Source of the DNA: Numida meleagris
Lineage: Eukaryota > Chordata > Aves > Galliformes > Numididae
Assembly: GCF_002078875.1 (NCBI RefSeq)
Contig: NC_034411.1
Span: 37,116,115 to 37,180,114, forward strand
Direction: 5' to 3'
Length of the DNA stretch: 64,000 nt
Below the pieces are notes generated by a model. The model was given only the letters and a program-made list of their open reading frames with translations. It was not told the origin of the DNA and searched no databases. Below, one piece after another: positions 11,566 to 22,675 of this stretch. A program made the translations under genes and the position numbers. Numbering within the stretch: position 1 is the stretch's first letter; each line of letters opens with the position of its first letter.

Positions 11566-13657
11566 CTAAATCATGTCCTCGAGCACCACATCCAAATGGC
11601 TTTTAAACACATTCAGGGAAGGTGACTCAACCACCTCCCTGGGGAGCCTGTTCCAGTGCTTAACAACCCTTTCTGTAAAGAAGTTTTTCCTGATATCCAG
11701 CCTAAACTTACTGAAGTCCAGGTAGACCACATCAACAGCCTTGCCTTCATCCACTAACCAGATCACCATGTCATAGAATGAAATCAGGTTTGTCAAACAG
11801 GATCTACCATTCATAAACCCATGCTGACTGGGCCTGATCCCCTGGTTGACCTTTAACTGATCCACAATGTATCCTGAGATTATCCATTCCATAACCTTCC
11901 TTGGCACCGAGGTGAGACTGATAGGTCTGTAGCTACCAGGATCATCTTTCTGGCCCTTCTTGAAGATGGGAGTCACATTTGCTAGTCTCCAGTCAACCAG
12001 GACATTCGCTGTTAGCTAGGACTGCCGAAAGATGATGGAGAGAGGCCTGGCAACCACATCCACCAACTCCCTCAGCACTCTAGGGTGCAATCCATCTGGC
12101 CCATGGACTTGTGAGTGTCCAGCTTGCAGAGCAGGTCAAAAACCATCTCATTGTGGATTGTGCATGGCCTATTCTGCTCCCCATCCCCATCTGCCAGCTC
12201 CAGGGGCTGTGTGCCCAGGGCACAACAAGTCTTACTATTAAAGAGGCAAAGAAGGCATTAAGTACCTCAGCCTTATCCTGATCCTTGGTCACTGTTTTGC
12301 CTTCAGCATCCAATAAGGGATGGAGATTCTCCCTAGCCCTCCTTTAACTGTTGATGTATTTATAGAAACGTTTATTGCTGTTCTTCACCTTAGTGGCCAA
12401 GTTCAGTTCTAGGTGGGCTTTGGCTTTTCTAATTTTCTCCCTGCACAGCTTCACTAGGTACTTGTAATCCTCATAAGTTGCTTGCCCTCTCTTCCAAAGA
12501 CCATAAACTTTCCTTTTGTTCCTGAGTTCCAGTTTAAGGTCTCTGTTCAGCCAGACCGGTCTTCTACCCCGACAGCTCGTTTTCCGTGACTTGGGGATGG
12601 CCAGCTCCTGCACCATTAAAATAACTTCCCTAAAGTATTCCCAGCTGTCCTGGGCTCCCGTGCCCTCCAGAACTACCTCCCAGGGGACTCTCTCAGCCAT
12701 GCTCCGAAGGAGGCCAAAGTCTGCCCTTCGGAAGTCCAAGGTTGCAGTTTTGCTGATTCCCCTCCGAGGTTCAACAAAGATAGAGAAATCTATTATTTCA
12801 TGATCACTTTGCCCCAGACGGCCTCCAACCTTTACATCCCCCACAAGGCCTTCTCTGTTAACAAGCAGCAGGTCCAGGATTTTTGTTCCCCTTGTTGGCT
12901 CCTTCACCAGCTGTGTCAGGAAGTTGTCTCCGACACACTCTAGGAACCCCTGGGACTGTTCCCTTTCTGCCATATTATAATTCCAGCAGATGTCTGGGAA
13001 GTTGAAGTCCCCCATGAGAACAAGGGGTAGAGACCTCGAGACCTCACCCAACTGTCCATAAAGTATCTTATCCACCACTTCATCCTGGTTGGGTGGCCTG
13101 TAGCAGACTCCCACGATTATGTCAGTCTTATTGGCGTTCACTTTTATCCTAACCCATAAGCTCTTGACCCTATCATCACCATCATTAATTTCCATACATT
13201 CATATTTTTTCTTAACATGGAGGGCTACACTACCATCTTTCCTGTCTTGTCTATCTCTTTTGAAAAGTCAGTAGCCATCAATCACAGTATTCCAGCTGTG
13301 CATGTCATTCCACCATGTTTCCATGATGGCAACTATATCATAGTTTTCCAGCCGCACAATGGCCTCTAGCTCCTCCTGTTTGTTACCCATGCTGCGTGCA
13401 TTGGTGTAGATGCGCCCGAGCTGGGCCACCTTATGAGCGGGAGAAGCCCTAATACCCTCTTGACCATGTTCATGTGTTTCCATAGCCACCAACTTCACAC
13501 CAACCGTTGTGTTCTTCCTACAAAAAGGTGTGTTGTCCTTCTCCTTCACCCCACAAGACTGTGGGATCTTACTAGCACAAGCCCCTCCCACAAGCACTGG
13601 CTTGTTACATACAGGCTCCTTACTAATGACCCAGCTTTCACACCCACCCCCAGTCAT
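11566..13657 (-). pseudogene. CR1 ORF2 remnant (endonuclease plus partial RT)
   Basis: Translation starts at the ATG at 13657-13655, the first Met after the ORF1 stop, and the frame stays open to 12344 apart from one TGA at codon 130 (13270-13268). The APE-type endonuclease is well preserved: Asn86 in YTNARS, Glu113 in METW, GDFN at 216-219 and SDHE at 284-287. These are the motifs expected for metal binding and phosphodiester cleavage in this family. A TAA at codon 438 (12346-12344) and then small frameshifts (near 12243 and near 12100) break the linker and the RT start. A second readable piece (11976-11566) has [13 protein letters not shown] and [10 protein letters not shown] blocks, SQHGF, and the start of RT motif A (VYLDFSK). 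It then jumps in frame to [20 protein letters not shown], the end of ORF2. The rest of the palm, including the YADD-type motif C, is absent, so no active reverse transcriptase could be made. Confidence 0.9.
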
Positions 13658-13659
13658 AC

Positions 13660-13923
13660 CTAGTTTAAAGCCCTATCAATGAACCTTCCCAGTTCCCATC
13701 ATAAAACCCCTTTCCACCGATGGGATAAGCTATTCCTATCGGTTGCCAGAGGGCTCAATCTCATGAAAATTGAGCCGAGGTCAAAAAACCCGAACCCCTG
13801 TCGAGCACACCAGGCTCGGAGCCAGATATTAATCTGTTGAACCATCATGTTTAGTCCCTCATAGTCCCTTATATAAGGGACCCTCATGTCCCTTATATAA
13901 GTTAGGACAACACATTTCATCAC
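13660..13923 (-). pseudogene. CR1 ORF1 C-terminal remnant (esterase-like)
   Basis: The minus-strand frame just upstream of ORF2 ends in IDRALN and a TAG (13662-13660), two bases before the ORF2 ATG. It contains INIWLRAWCARQGFGFFD and then LLATDRNSLSHR. This looks like the end of the SGNH/esterase-type domain found in ORF1 of many CR1 elements. In relatives I recall, the segment near the end reads DGxHLS and supplies the catalytic Asp and His; here the His position appears to be Ser (DRNSLS). One in-frame TGA (13701-13699) interrupts it. A 24-bp duplication at its 5' end repeats YIRD in frame. The fragment is truncated at about 13923, so most of ORF1 is missing. The assignment rests on remembered family patterns and on position before ORF2. 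Confidence 0.7.
13864..13901 (-). repeat. 24-bp in-frame tandem duplication with palindrome
   Basis: GTCCCTTATATAAGGGAC (13864-13881) is a perfect 18-base palindrome, and its first 14 bases recur at 13888-13901, 24 bases later. In the CR1 ORF1 frame the two units give YIRDM and YIRDY. The duplication keeps the frame and may be part of the element or a change in this copy. Confidence 0.8.
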
Positions 13924-13925
13924 TC

Positions 13926-16900
13926 AACATGGCAAAATGAATTTTTGCTAAGTTCTGATAAAATAGTGGTAGCTTTTCACAAAAATTTCTTATCTTCAGC
14001 CTAAGCCCTGCAGACATATCCTGATTCTAGTGTTCCTCAGTTTTTTAAGAATCAAGTCAAAGATTTCTGGTTAAGTCAAAGACTTCTTTCTCTGGTGCTT
14101 TATCAGCTAACAGAGGAAAAAATCTCAAACTAGCTTAAAAGATAGGTACTAATCAAAATGACACCTTGGGGAGCCATTTTTTACTCAGGAGTTCGTTTCT
14201 GATTCTATAATATCCCATTTAGCTGCCCATCAGATATATACTAGGCAAGTTGGTAACTGATTTAGAGATAGTGTGGGAGGCTTTACTGTTCATAGCTAGG
14301 CTTACTCATTTGTTTGCCTAAAAATGCTTACATGCTTTCAGTCTAAATGTCAACATGAGTTTTGTAGGTCCTTGTAACTATTTTCTTAATGTGACTAAGT
14401 ATACATTCAGACTTTCTGGTAGCACTGAGCCAAATGCTACAGTTTTCTTTGACTTATTTTCAAATTGTTGCATCTGTCAATTATTGGTTACAAATTTCTA
14501 AATTTAAACACATTTGATCCAACTAAAGGAAAAACTTGAAAAATTTTAATTTAGCAGTACCATTGCCATTCATAAAAATTCAGAATTCCTGTTCACTGTA
14601 TCTCATCTTGCTTTCTGGTAAGTTACTAAAAATTGTCAGATTTAGAAGTCTTCCTTTGAACAAAATTTCTGCTTTTATAAAGACTTACTTACAGATTTTT
14701 ATATATATTTTTAAATAAACGGGAAGAAAAATATTTTTGTTTACTTCATTCCTAATGAAAACCATGAAAAGGTCAAAATCAGGTATTTCTTTCCAGGGCA
14801 TCACATAGTACCCATCGTCTTACCAGACCCTGAAGATGAGGCATTACAGAGAATATAAAGACTTCACATTGTGCTCTTTGAGATTGTCATGAAATGCCTG
14901 CAGCAAGCAATGACCTATTGATGTCAAGACAATTATTATAACCATTGTGAAGCTGAGGCTTATAGCTTTTTTTTCATATAGAGAAAGCTCTGACCCAGGT
15001 TGCTGTAGAAACGTAATGGGAGACACGTGTAGTTCTGATGGAGAAACTTATAGGGATGTAGAATGTCTGTAAAGCCAAGATGGATACAAAAAAAATACTA
15101 TGAGTTTCTTCAGGATGCTGCAGTGAAATATCTACATGATTTCCTGCTGCTCACTCAGATAACAAATCACTCAAAGTGGGAGTGGGTTCGAATTCATACA
15201 TTTGAATACAAATCTGCTCTGAAAAGCACTCCTTTCAACTATTACTAGCTGATTATCCAGAAGTGCCTCAATGTTTTTCAGAAATAAATAATAAAATTTC
15301 ATTCTGTATATGCATTGCAACAGTATCTGTCTTAATAGGTAGAGCATCCTAAATCCCATTGCCTAAACAGGATCCAGAAACAAGACATCCCATTACCAAA
15401 AGCCTTTTTGGAAGCTCAATCCAATGTACACTTACATTTGATATATCACAGACTGCTGTTCCAGTTATCACTTCCAAAATTTGCATCTGAAGGGAGTGGT
15501 GAAAGTGACATCTATTTCTTTGATAGCCTCATCATGGAAGCCCTCACCAAGAGAAGAAGAGATTAATGCTTGACTGCCTCAGAAGATTTTCATCCTACAA
15601 TGATCTGATCTTGAGTTTAGGTACCTCTCAGGTGCCAAACATTAACTTCCAAACTGAGGTCCTGTGCCATCAACATTATTTTATAACATTGTAGATAAGT
15701 TACCGAGGAAGCAGAGTAAGACTCCTGAGTCAAAAAATAAACAAATAAAGATGTCAGAATACAGGCTGAAACAAAATAGAAAAATAAAAAAAGGTCCGCT
15801 ACATACTGAAGATCTCTTTAAAATAGAAAACAGCATGAATTAAACTTAGGCTTACAAAAGCCCATGTAGTGTTACTGGTCCCAGGGAAACCTGGAATAAC
15901 ACCTGGCAAAAGAAATTGAGATAAATCTATTTATAACAAGATCTGATTGCCAATTTCAATGAAGGTTGGAAAGAAGTAAGGAAATATTCCTCAAGACTAA
16001 CCCTGTCCCAACAGGGCAGAGGTTTGTCACAACGAGAGGTGCACAGCTGAGTTGTACTTGGAAACCATGCAGAGTTACCACCCCATGCCACAAGTAAGGG
16101 CTCCAGGGACAAGGACAGTCATTAATTTATTCTGTTCTCACTCTGCAATCAGCTAAGAGTATGTTTGGATTGTGCTTTGTTTTTGGTGGGGTTTTTTGGC
16201 CATACTCTCTTCTATTTACGGGGTATATTCTGCATATCTTACACTGGCATTATTTGTCTTGAGATTTGAATTAGCAAATAACAAAATTACTGGGACAGAA
16301 TTGCTTAGATGTTCTTTGTCCAGCAAACAGTAACAGATGCTCATCTGCAATAAAATAACTTGAGAATTACACGACGTAAGATATTTGAAGCAGAAAAATC
16401 TGTGAATTTTTCAGTTTTACTAGGACAATTACCTACTCTTTTCAAAATAATCATACTTTATAACACAATTTAATTTACAAGACATCTTGAAATTATTGAG
16501 AAACTAGATTATCAGCTGTTTTCTCTTTAACACTTTTTACCCAATCATTTGATTTAAACTCCTTTAACACTATTTGAATAATCTCCATAATATTTTCTAA
16601 TGCAGCATTGCCCCAGTTTTAGAAGTGACCTACTTGATGCAAAGAGAAATTTTAAAGTTTTCCAGATTTATCTTTCTAAAATCACATGTAGATTTAAATA
16701 GTTAGTAGCCTATTTAAATACTTCCTTCAAATGTATTAATTTCATCAAATTCAATATCAGTATATTTGACATGAAGGAGCTGTAAAATTCAGGAGACATT
16801 TTGTGGTAAAGGAATGTAAATCAGATAAAGAGAACAAAGCACAACATTTCTAACATCTACCTAGACTCCTAATTTAGCTGTCATTTTAACATTAGATTTA

Positions 16901-17733
16901 AAGATCTCTCCTGAAGACCTTACACTTATTTGAGAAAGATTGTATTTTTTTTCTTATTCCTATGCTGACATCCAATTTCCAAAGAGGTGTTAATCATTTT
17001 TCATGCATAAAGCTGTCATTTAGAAGTGATATTAACATAGAAATTGAGGAATCTTTGCATATTCATAACTATTCCTAACAAATATTTGCTTAAAGAAACC
17101 AACACAGAAGAAGATCATTATTGGTTAGTTTCCAAAAACACTTATATTGCTGGAAGTCATTTCCTCTGTAAGAGAAGGCAGTAAACTGTGACAATACCAT
17201 ACATGAATGTGCCAGACATGTAGCATGAAACAAGGACCTGAGTGTAGATACTCAACTGTGGTGGCCTCCAGAGGAGACTTACTTCTCAGACCAGGCATAT
17301 ACTACAGTAATGCAGTTCTAATTTCAAGTAACTGAAGGACATTTTGAGCACAGAATACGTAGGCAGCAACCATCGTTTGAATTAATCTCCTCTTGGCTGA
17401 CTCCTAAAGCTGAGGTGACAACGCTTGGGCCAAGAGTGAGCTTTCCTTTTGCCTGCCTTGGCTGATCCCCTTGTTACTCACACAAAGATCAGGTGTCACA
17501 TCAGGCAATAGCCTCCTCCACCCAGCATGCTGCACAGCACTGTTGGAACAACCGTCCAGCTGGAACAGAGAAAGCACAAGGCAACTTAATATTTTCTTCC
17601 ATTTATAACTCCACTTTTCTTTGCTGTTTCACTGAAAAAATGGACATGATAAATATTGTGCTTTTTGGTGCTTGTAACCTGGGAGATTTTTTAAGAGTAC
17701 AGAGCCCGTAAAGGTAACGTTTCTACCCACTAC
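13926..17733. other. AT-rich non-coding stretch
   Basis: No gene or repeat family was recognised. Open frames are about 60 codons or fewer and look like chance. Confidence 0.55.
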
Positions 17734-17800
17734 TAGCTCTCTAAGCTAGCTCTTATTAGAGCTTAGAGCTAGCTCTAGCTCTCTATTTATTAAATTAGCT
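17734..17800. repeat. AGCT-rich local inverted repeat
   Basis: AGCT occurs eight times in 67 bases. CTAGCTCT (17746-17753) pairs with AGAGCTAG (17765-17772), and CTAAGCT (17741-17747) pairs with AGCTTAG (17760-17766), so alternative small hairpins are possible. It looks like local expansion of a short palindromic word. No gene is associated. Confidence 0.7.
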
Positions 17801-18956
17801 GCTTAGAGCCAACAAGTGTCTGCTCAGAGATCCCCACTGCTCCAACCAGGCAGAAGCAGCACATTCAGACAAGAGTGGTACAGTTGGACAAATTTGGACC
17901 AGTTCTGGTAACAGCTCAGACCATTTAACAGCATGACATCTTTACATTTTGCAGAGGTTATTCAGCTGGTGCAGTTGCAGCCAAAGACAGTGATACAAAA
18001 AGTTTTCTTCTTGGGACACTCACATATTCTGTTCTTTTTCTAAACTTGCGCATAGACCTGCATGTTCAACCAACAGAAACATTTAAACCACATACAAATA
18101 AAAAATGTATATGCATTTGTTTTTATTTTTAGTGAATTTTAATTGTCTTCATCTTCAAATGTCACAAGCTCTCCCACACAACCACAATAAAAATAGGTTT
18201 TTTGGTTTTGTTATTGACAACTACACTAACTGGTATGTGCTTTTAGCAGCTAGAGATATCAGTTACCAGAGCAGCAATGAGTTTTACATAACAGACTTAT
18301 TCAGATTTTTGTGTAGTACTAAAACCAACAAAATTTATGAAAGCGGAGATCAGAGAGATAAGTGAAATACAAGTGCTAACAAAAGCGATAACAGCATAGC
18401 TGGATTTCAAGCAAGCTTTCTGGAAAGTGGCCACTCAGTCATCCTAGACAGTTTAGTTATGATTGATGGGACTGTCAGACCTGAAAAAAAGAATAAATCA
18501 CTGCAACGTCACTGGGCACTGAACTTGACGCAAGTCAGATCAGCCTTTTGTCAGAGAATAGGTATTTGTGGAGTTCAGCTTCTTTCTAGTGGAATAAGCA
18601 AACCATAAGTCAGTTCTTACAGTTCACAAGGTGAATGAACAAACTGAGGATAAGTGTATTTGTTTCAAGCCAGGACAGATTCTGTAAGCCAAAACAGTGC
18701 TTTTCTCTTGTGACACCAGATAATCCAATACTTTCTTTTATTTAGTGTATGCTGGAACATTAACTTACTCTTTTTGGTTAGATCTTCAGAAACAGCAAAC
18801 TGTAGCATTTCTGTGTGCCTTATACCAAAGATGTGCAATATGATTAGAATCAGAGAGCAGCATATGGTCAGGAGTCAGCGTGTAGTTTTCTGAATGCCTC
18901 TGCAGCTCTGTAAAATCTTTCTTTGAGTGTGTTGGATGCCAGATGATATGTGTCAC

Positions 18957-18984
18957 TTTTTTTTTTGGCGGGGGGGGGGGGGGG
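18957..18984 (+). repeat. T10 followed by near-pure G17 tract
   Basis: Ten T are followed by GG, C and fifteen G. A G run this long could form a four-stranded structure with slipped registers. It is also a place where sequencing and assembly often err, so the exact length should not be trusted. Confidence 0.9.
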
Positions 18985-21900
18985 CTAAATACAGATTTAT
19001 TTATGATTCTAGTAAATGTGATCACTTGGCTTAGAAATTCCAAGGGAAATTGCCAGGCAAATCCAACTTATATAATATAGAGATATTAGAATAATTAGGG
19101 CATATATAATTAGATATATTAGACATTAGGATAAGCTCAAACAAGTGTCTGGAGGGAAAGAAGTAGGCGTCATAAAAGGGTGAAATGAATGACCTTCTGA
19201 GGGCCTTTCTAGCCGATACGAAGAAGTTAACATTACTCAGAAAGAAATAATAAACTGATCTCAAATTTAGTAGAGATTCTCTTTAGATGTCCTTTGCAGT
19301 GTTCCCTCCTGTCTCCACCACAGTTGCCAAGAGGGGTAACTGAAAGAGAGACTCCAAAATCCAGACTCCCTTAGTCTAGTAACTGTAGAATCTAATGGAA
19401 ACATTTAAATGCCTAGGAAAACCCATAGATGCAAAGGCTTTTCTCGTTGAATTCCATTAAAATTTAAAGAGAGGTATTTCTTCCAGTTCATTCTGTCGTT
19501 TCCTCTTTTTCCCATTTTAGTGGATCACCAAGTGCTATTCAGCTGCTATCCTCCAAAAGATGTTAGTGCTATGTCCTTGTCCCAGCCTGGCAACCACGAA
19601 TGTGACTTCCATAGGATATGCTACACAAGCTGCAGTATCTGTCTGGTTGTATGGTCCCCCTGCAGCCGCTAGCAACCATTTCTGAAAGCCTACTCACTCC
19701 CTTCATGCTCTCCATACATGAGCTTTATTTTTTTTTCTTTAGCTCACACTGCAGATTCTATGAATATCCACTCTTCACATCTAGAAGACCAGAATGCTGG
19801 AGTTTAACAAAACAATCTTCTTGCTCCCCATCTGAGGCAGGTCTGCATCATGCATTTGTTACTTGTGTGCATGAAAGGACTTTTCTAATCACATAAGAAC
19901 CTGTACCGTGCAGGTAAGATATATCTTGTGTGCTAAACTCTCCACATCTCCTTCAGAAGACTCAAAATTTTCCTTCTGTGTTTTTGATGAGGAAGGCTAG
20001 GAAATTAATGAATAATTTATTATGAAAAATGTAATTCAATAAATCTCAGGCTCAGCAAAAGTGAAATGCTCGAGACATGAAGAATATTGATGTGTTCCAT
20101 TTATGGAGAAAACAAAACTGGTGAAAAGAAAACATGGAGGATGCTTTCAGATTAAAGTCAGCCACTAAAATTTCTGTATCATAGATACCTTAAGGTTTAA
20201 CTTTTATTTTCTGAAAACTAAAAAAGAAGGCTGCATCTAGATATCAGAACAGCCTTGGTAATCTCAAGGATGCCAGTCAAGCTCTAGCTATACCACAATA
20301 AATAATTCCAAGATCAAAATTCATACATGGCTATATTAAAACTTAAATTTAAATCTTATTTTCATAACAGAGAAGGGGGAAGTAAAACATGATTCTTCTG
20401 CTTAAGTTAATATCTCTCTTACTCACTTCAGTCTGTGGCTAATCTAACACAAAGATCTAAGACCAAGCATTTAATTTAACATTAAAAGCCTTAGGATACT
20501 CAATAGGATCTCTCCTGCTAATATTCAGTGAAGAAATTATGGCATTTTGAAAAAACTAAAAGCATAAGTTGACACAAATAATTTTAAAAATCACTGTAGA
20601 GTTGTGTCTGTACTTGAAGAACTGAATGGAAACAAGAAAACAATCATACAAAACCTGATCTAATATTTTTAAAGTCAAGGAAAAAAGAAATAAGCTTTAA
20701 CATCACTTCTTTGAGAGACCACAACACTGCTGCCACACACTGCCAGGGAAGAACAGTACTTAGCAAATGCAATAAATCACAGCTGAATAAAAGCAGAGCT
20801 TTTCAGTTTTTTTCCATCCTTTTTTTTCCTTCTGTGTTTTTTTTCTCCCATTAAGTTCCTGAAGAAGAAATCACAGCATCCAAGAAGTTACAAAGCTGTA
20901 TGCTACTGGAGAAATGCTCTGCATGCTGCTGTTTTAGTAAATGCACTAACCATATGTTATTTTCTTTCTCTTTTTTTTTGATGTTTCATAAACTATTCCT
21001 CCCTAGCCTTTTGCTATAAGCCAGACAGGAGGAGTGATTCATATGTTCTGGGATTTAAAAGGTATATTTTGAAAGCACAGTTAGTGAGTCTTACCTGCCA
21101 AAAATAAAGCTCCCTGAAGTTTCTTCAGAGACGAGTTGTCCAGTCTCCCTTAATCTCCTGACTTCAGTCACAGAACTAGTATTATTTTCTTTTGTTTGTT
21201 TGTTTTTGAGCTTCTTTTGAATTGATGCCAAGAAGAAACCACTGTGTTGTGCCTGCCACCGCTGCTGTAGAAGGAGGTAAACTACAAAGAAGTCAGTGCC
21301 ATAGCAATAAATGCTAACCCATGAAAATCCAGAGATTAATTGAAGCAATGTATGAAATAGAACGTGATGAAAAGAGGTGAAAGTATAGTTGTTCAGTGTT
21401 TCTGACTCTGGAGGAAAAACATTTTTAAAGCATTCAACACTATGCACCTCCATACAGTTTGCATAACCAGACTATTAGGTAATAACCTCTCACTGCTTAC
21501 TCGGAAGCAAAAGACCTCAAAATTTCACTTAGTGCAACACTAATAAAGAGAGAACATTGGGCTTCACCCATCATTTTTAACATTCTCTTTCCTGAGCCTT
21601 GAAATTCCCACTTTGACACATGAAAAGAGAGCTTTTCTGTCATGTGGTAGTACACAACAATGCAAAAGGTGTTAGCTGAGATAACTGGGATATAATCTCG
21701 TCAGGGCATACTGTATTTCACCCTGTATAAATTGGCACCCACTTCAGAGCATGGAAATCTGTTGTTTGGCTAGGCATATGTGTGAGAAAAAAACATGTAA
21801 CCCTGAGTACAATCAACAGGGGACCACAAAAGGCATCAATCACTAAGAAAAGGAGAATGGGGAGGGCAGGCTTTTTTCACAGTGGAAACTAAGAAATGCT

Positions 21901-22632
21901 TTCAGTGGAAAAAAGGTAAAGTCACTCAAATGATGGTCTTATCATGTGTTTATATTTCATCTATTTGTTGAAGATATGCTAGGTTTTTCTCCTACACTCG
22001 GGAAGAGCTACGGTCATGAGCAGAATGACTGCAAAGATACATGCTTGCAAGTGCTCAGTAGGAGAGAAATGAAATACTACAGACAAGAATAGCAGTTTGT
22101 ATTTTTAGGATAAGGTCAGTGCACATTTATTTATCCTGCTGTTCTACACCTGAATCCTCTTCCCTTCAAAACTGACCTGACTGAGTTGAGTAACAGCAGA
22201 AGTTTAGCAGCAGCAGGTATTTTCTTAATTGATATCTGGTGGGTATTCACAGTCCACTAAAGCCTTATCCATTTACTGACTACTTTCTTATTAGTTTTTC
22301 CATCAAGCCTTTCTTTCTAGAAATTTGGAACATTCATTTTTTTCTAGGAAGTTTGCTTCTATGCATTGAGTTGCACAGAGATGCTGTCATACAGAAACCA
22401 CCAGGCTGCTTTGGCTTAATGTCCTCTGGAAATCCTGAAATGGAGGAGAAAGCATGGTAGACTCAGCTACAACCTCATTCCTTTGGTTGACACATAGGAT
22501 GACTATGCAAATGCTAGTTTTGATGTGTATTTTTTGCATATAGGAAAGCATTTGGCCATGACCCCTCAATTTCTTAAGAGCAGTTTTGGGAAGAAAACAA
22601 TTACAGATATAAGTTCAGGTAGGTTTTCTTCT

Positions 22633-22675
22633 AAAAAAAAGACAAAAAAAGAAAAAAGACAAAAAAAGAAAAAAC
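22633..22675 (+). repeat. A-rich repeat with perfect 17-bp tandem duplication
   Basis: A run of eight A is followed by two identical 17-base units (GAC, seven A, G, six A) at 22641-22657 and 22658-22674. It is purine-rich low-complexity DNA. Confidence 0.9.

Larger units (their letters stand above)
11461..13925 (-). mobile_element. CR1 LINE, 5'-truncated and internally deleted
   Basis: This is the largest element in the window. It runs on the minus strand from about 13925 (truncated 5' end, inside ORF1) to its 3' end at 11461, which carries the typical CR1 terminal repeat (ATTCTATG about three times, 11463-11486). In order it holds the last part of ORF1, a TAG stop two bases before the ORF2 ATG, the ORF2 endonuclease domain, the start of the reverse transcriptase, an internal deletion with its junction near 11706/11707, the last 46 codons of ORF2, and the 3' end. 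CR1 elements move by target-primed reverse transcription, normally leave 5'-truncated copies and make no clean target duplications, and none is seen here. Several stops and small frameshifts show it is dead. I cannot assign a subfamily by eye. Confidence 0.95.

Noticed and set aside
12516..12803. Plus-strand open frame inside the large CR1
   Set aside because: Antisense shadow of the CR1 endonuclease frame.
13864..13881. Possible SRF (CArG) binding site in CCTTATATAAGG
   Set aside because: The CArG core needs six A/T bases between CC and GG; here there are eight, and the site lies in CR1 coding sequence.
21091..21453. 120-codon open frame on the minus strand
   Set aside because: No recognisable domain, crosses a TTTG simple repeat, and its length is within what chance gives in 64 kb of AT-rich DNA.
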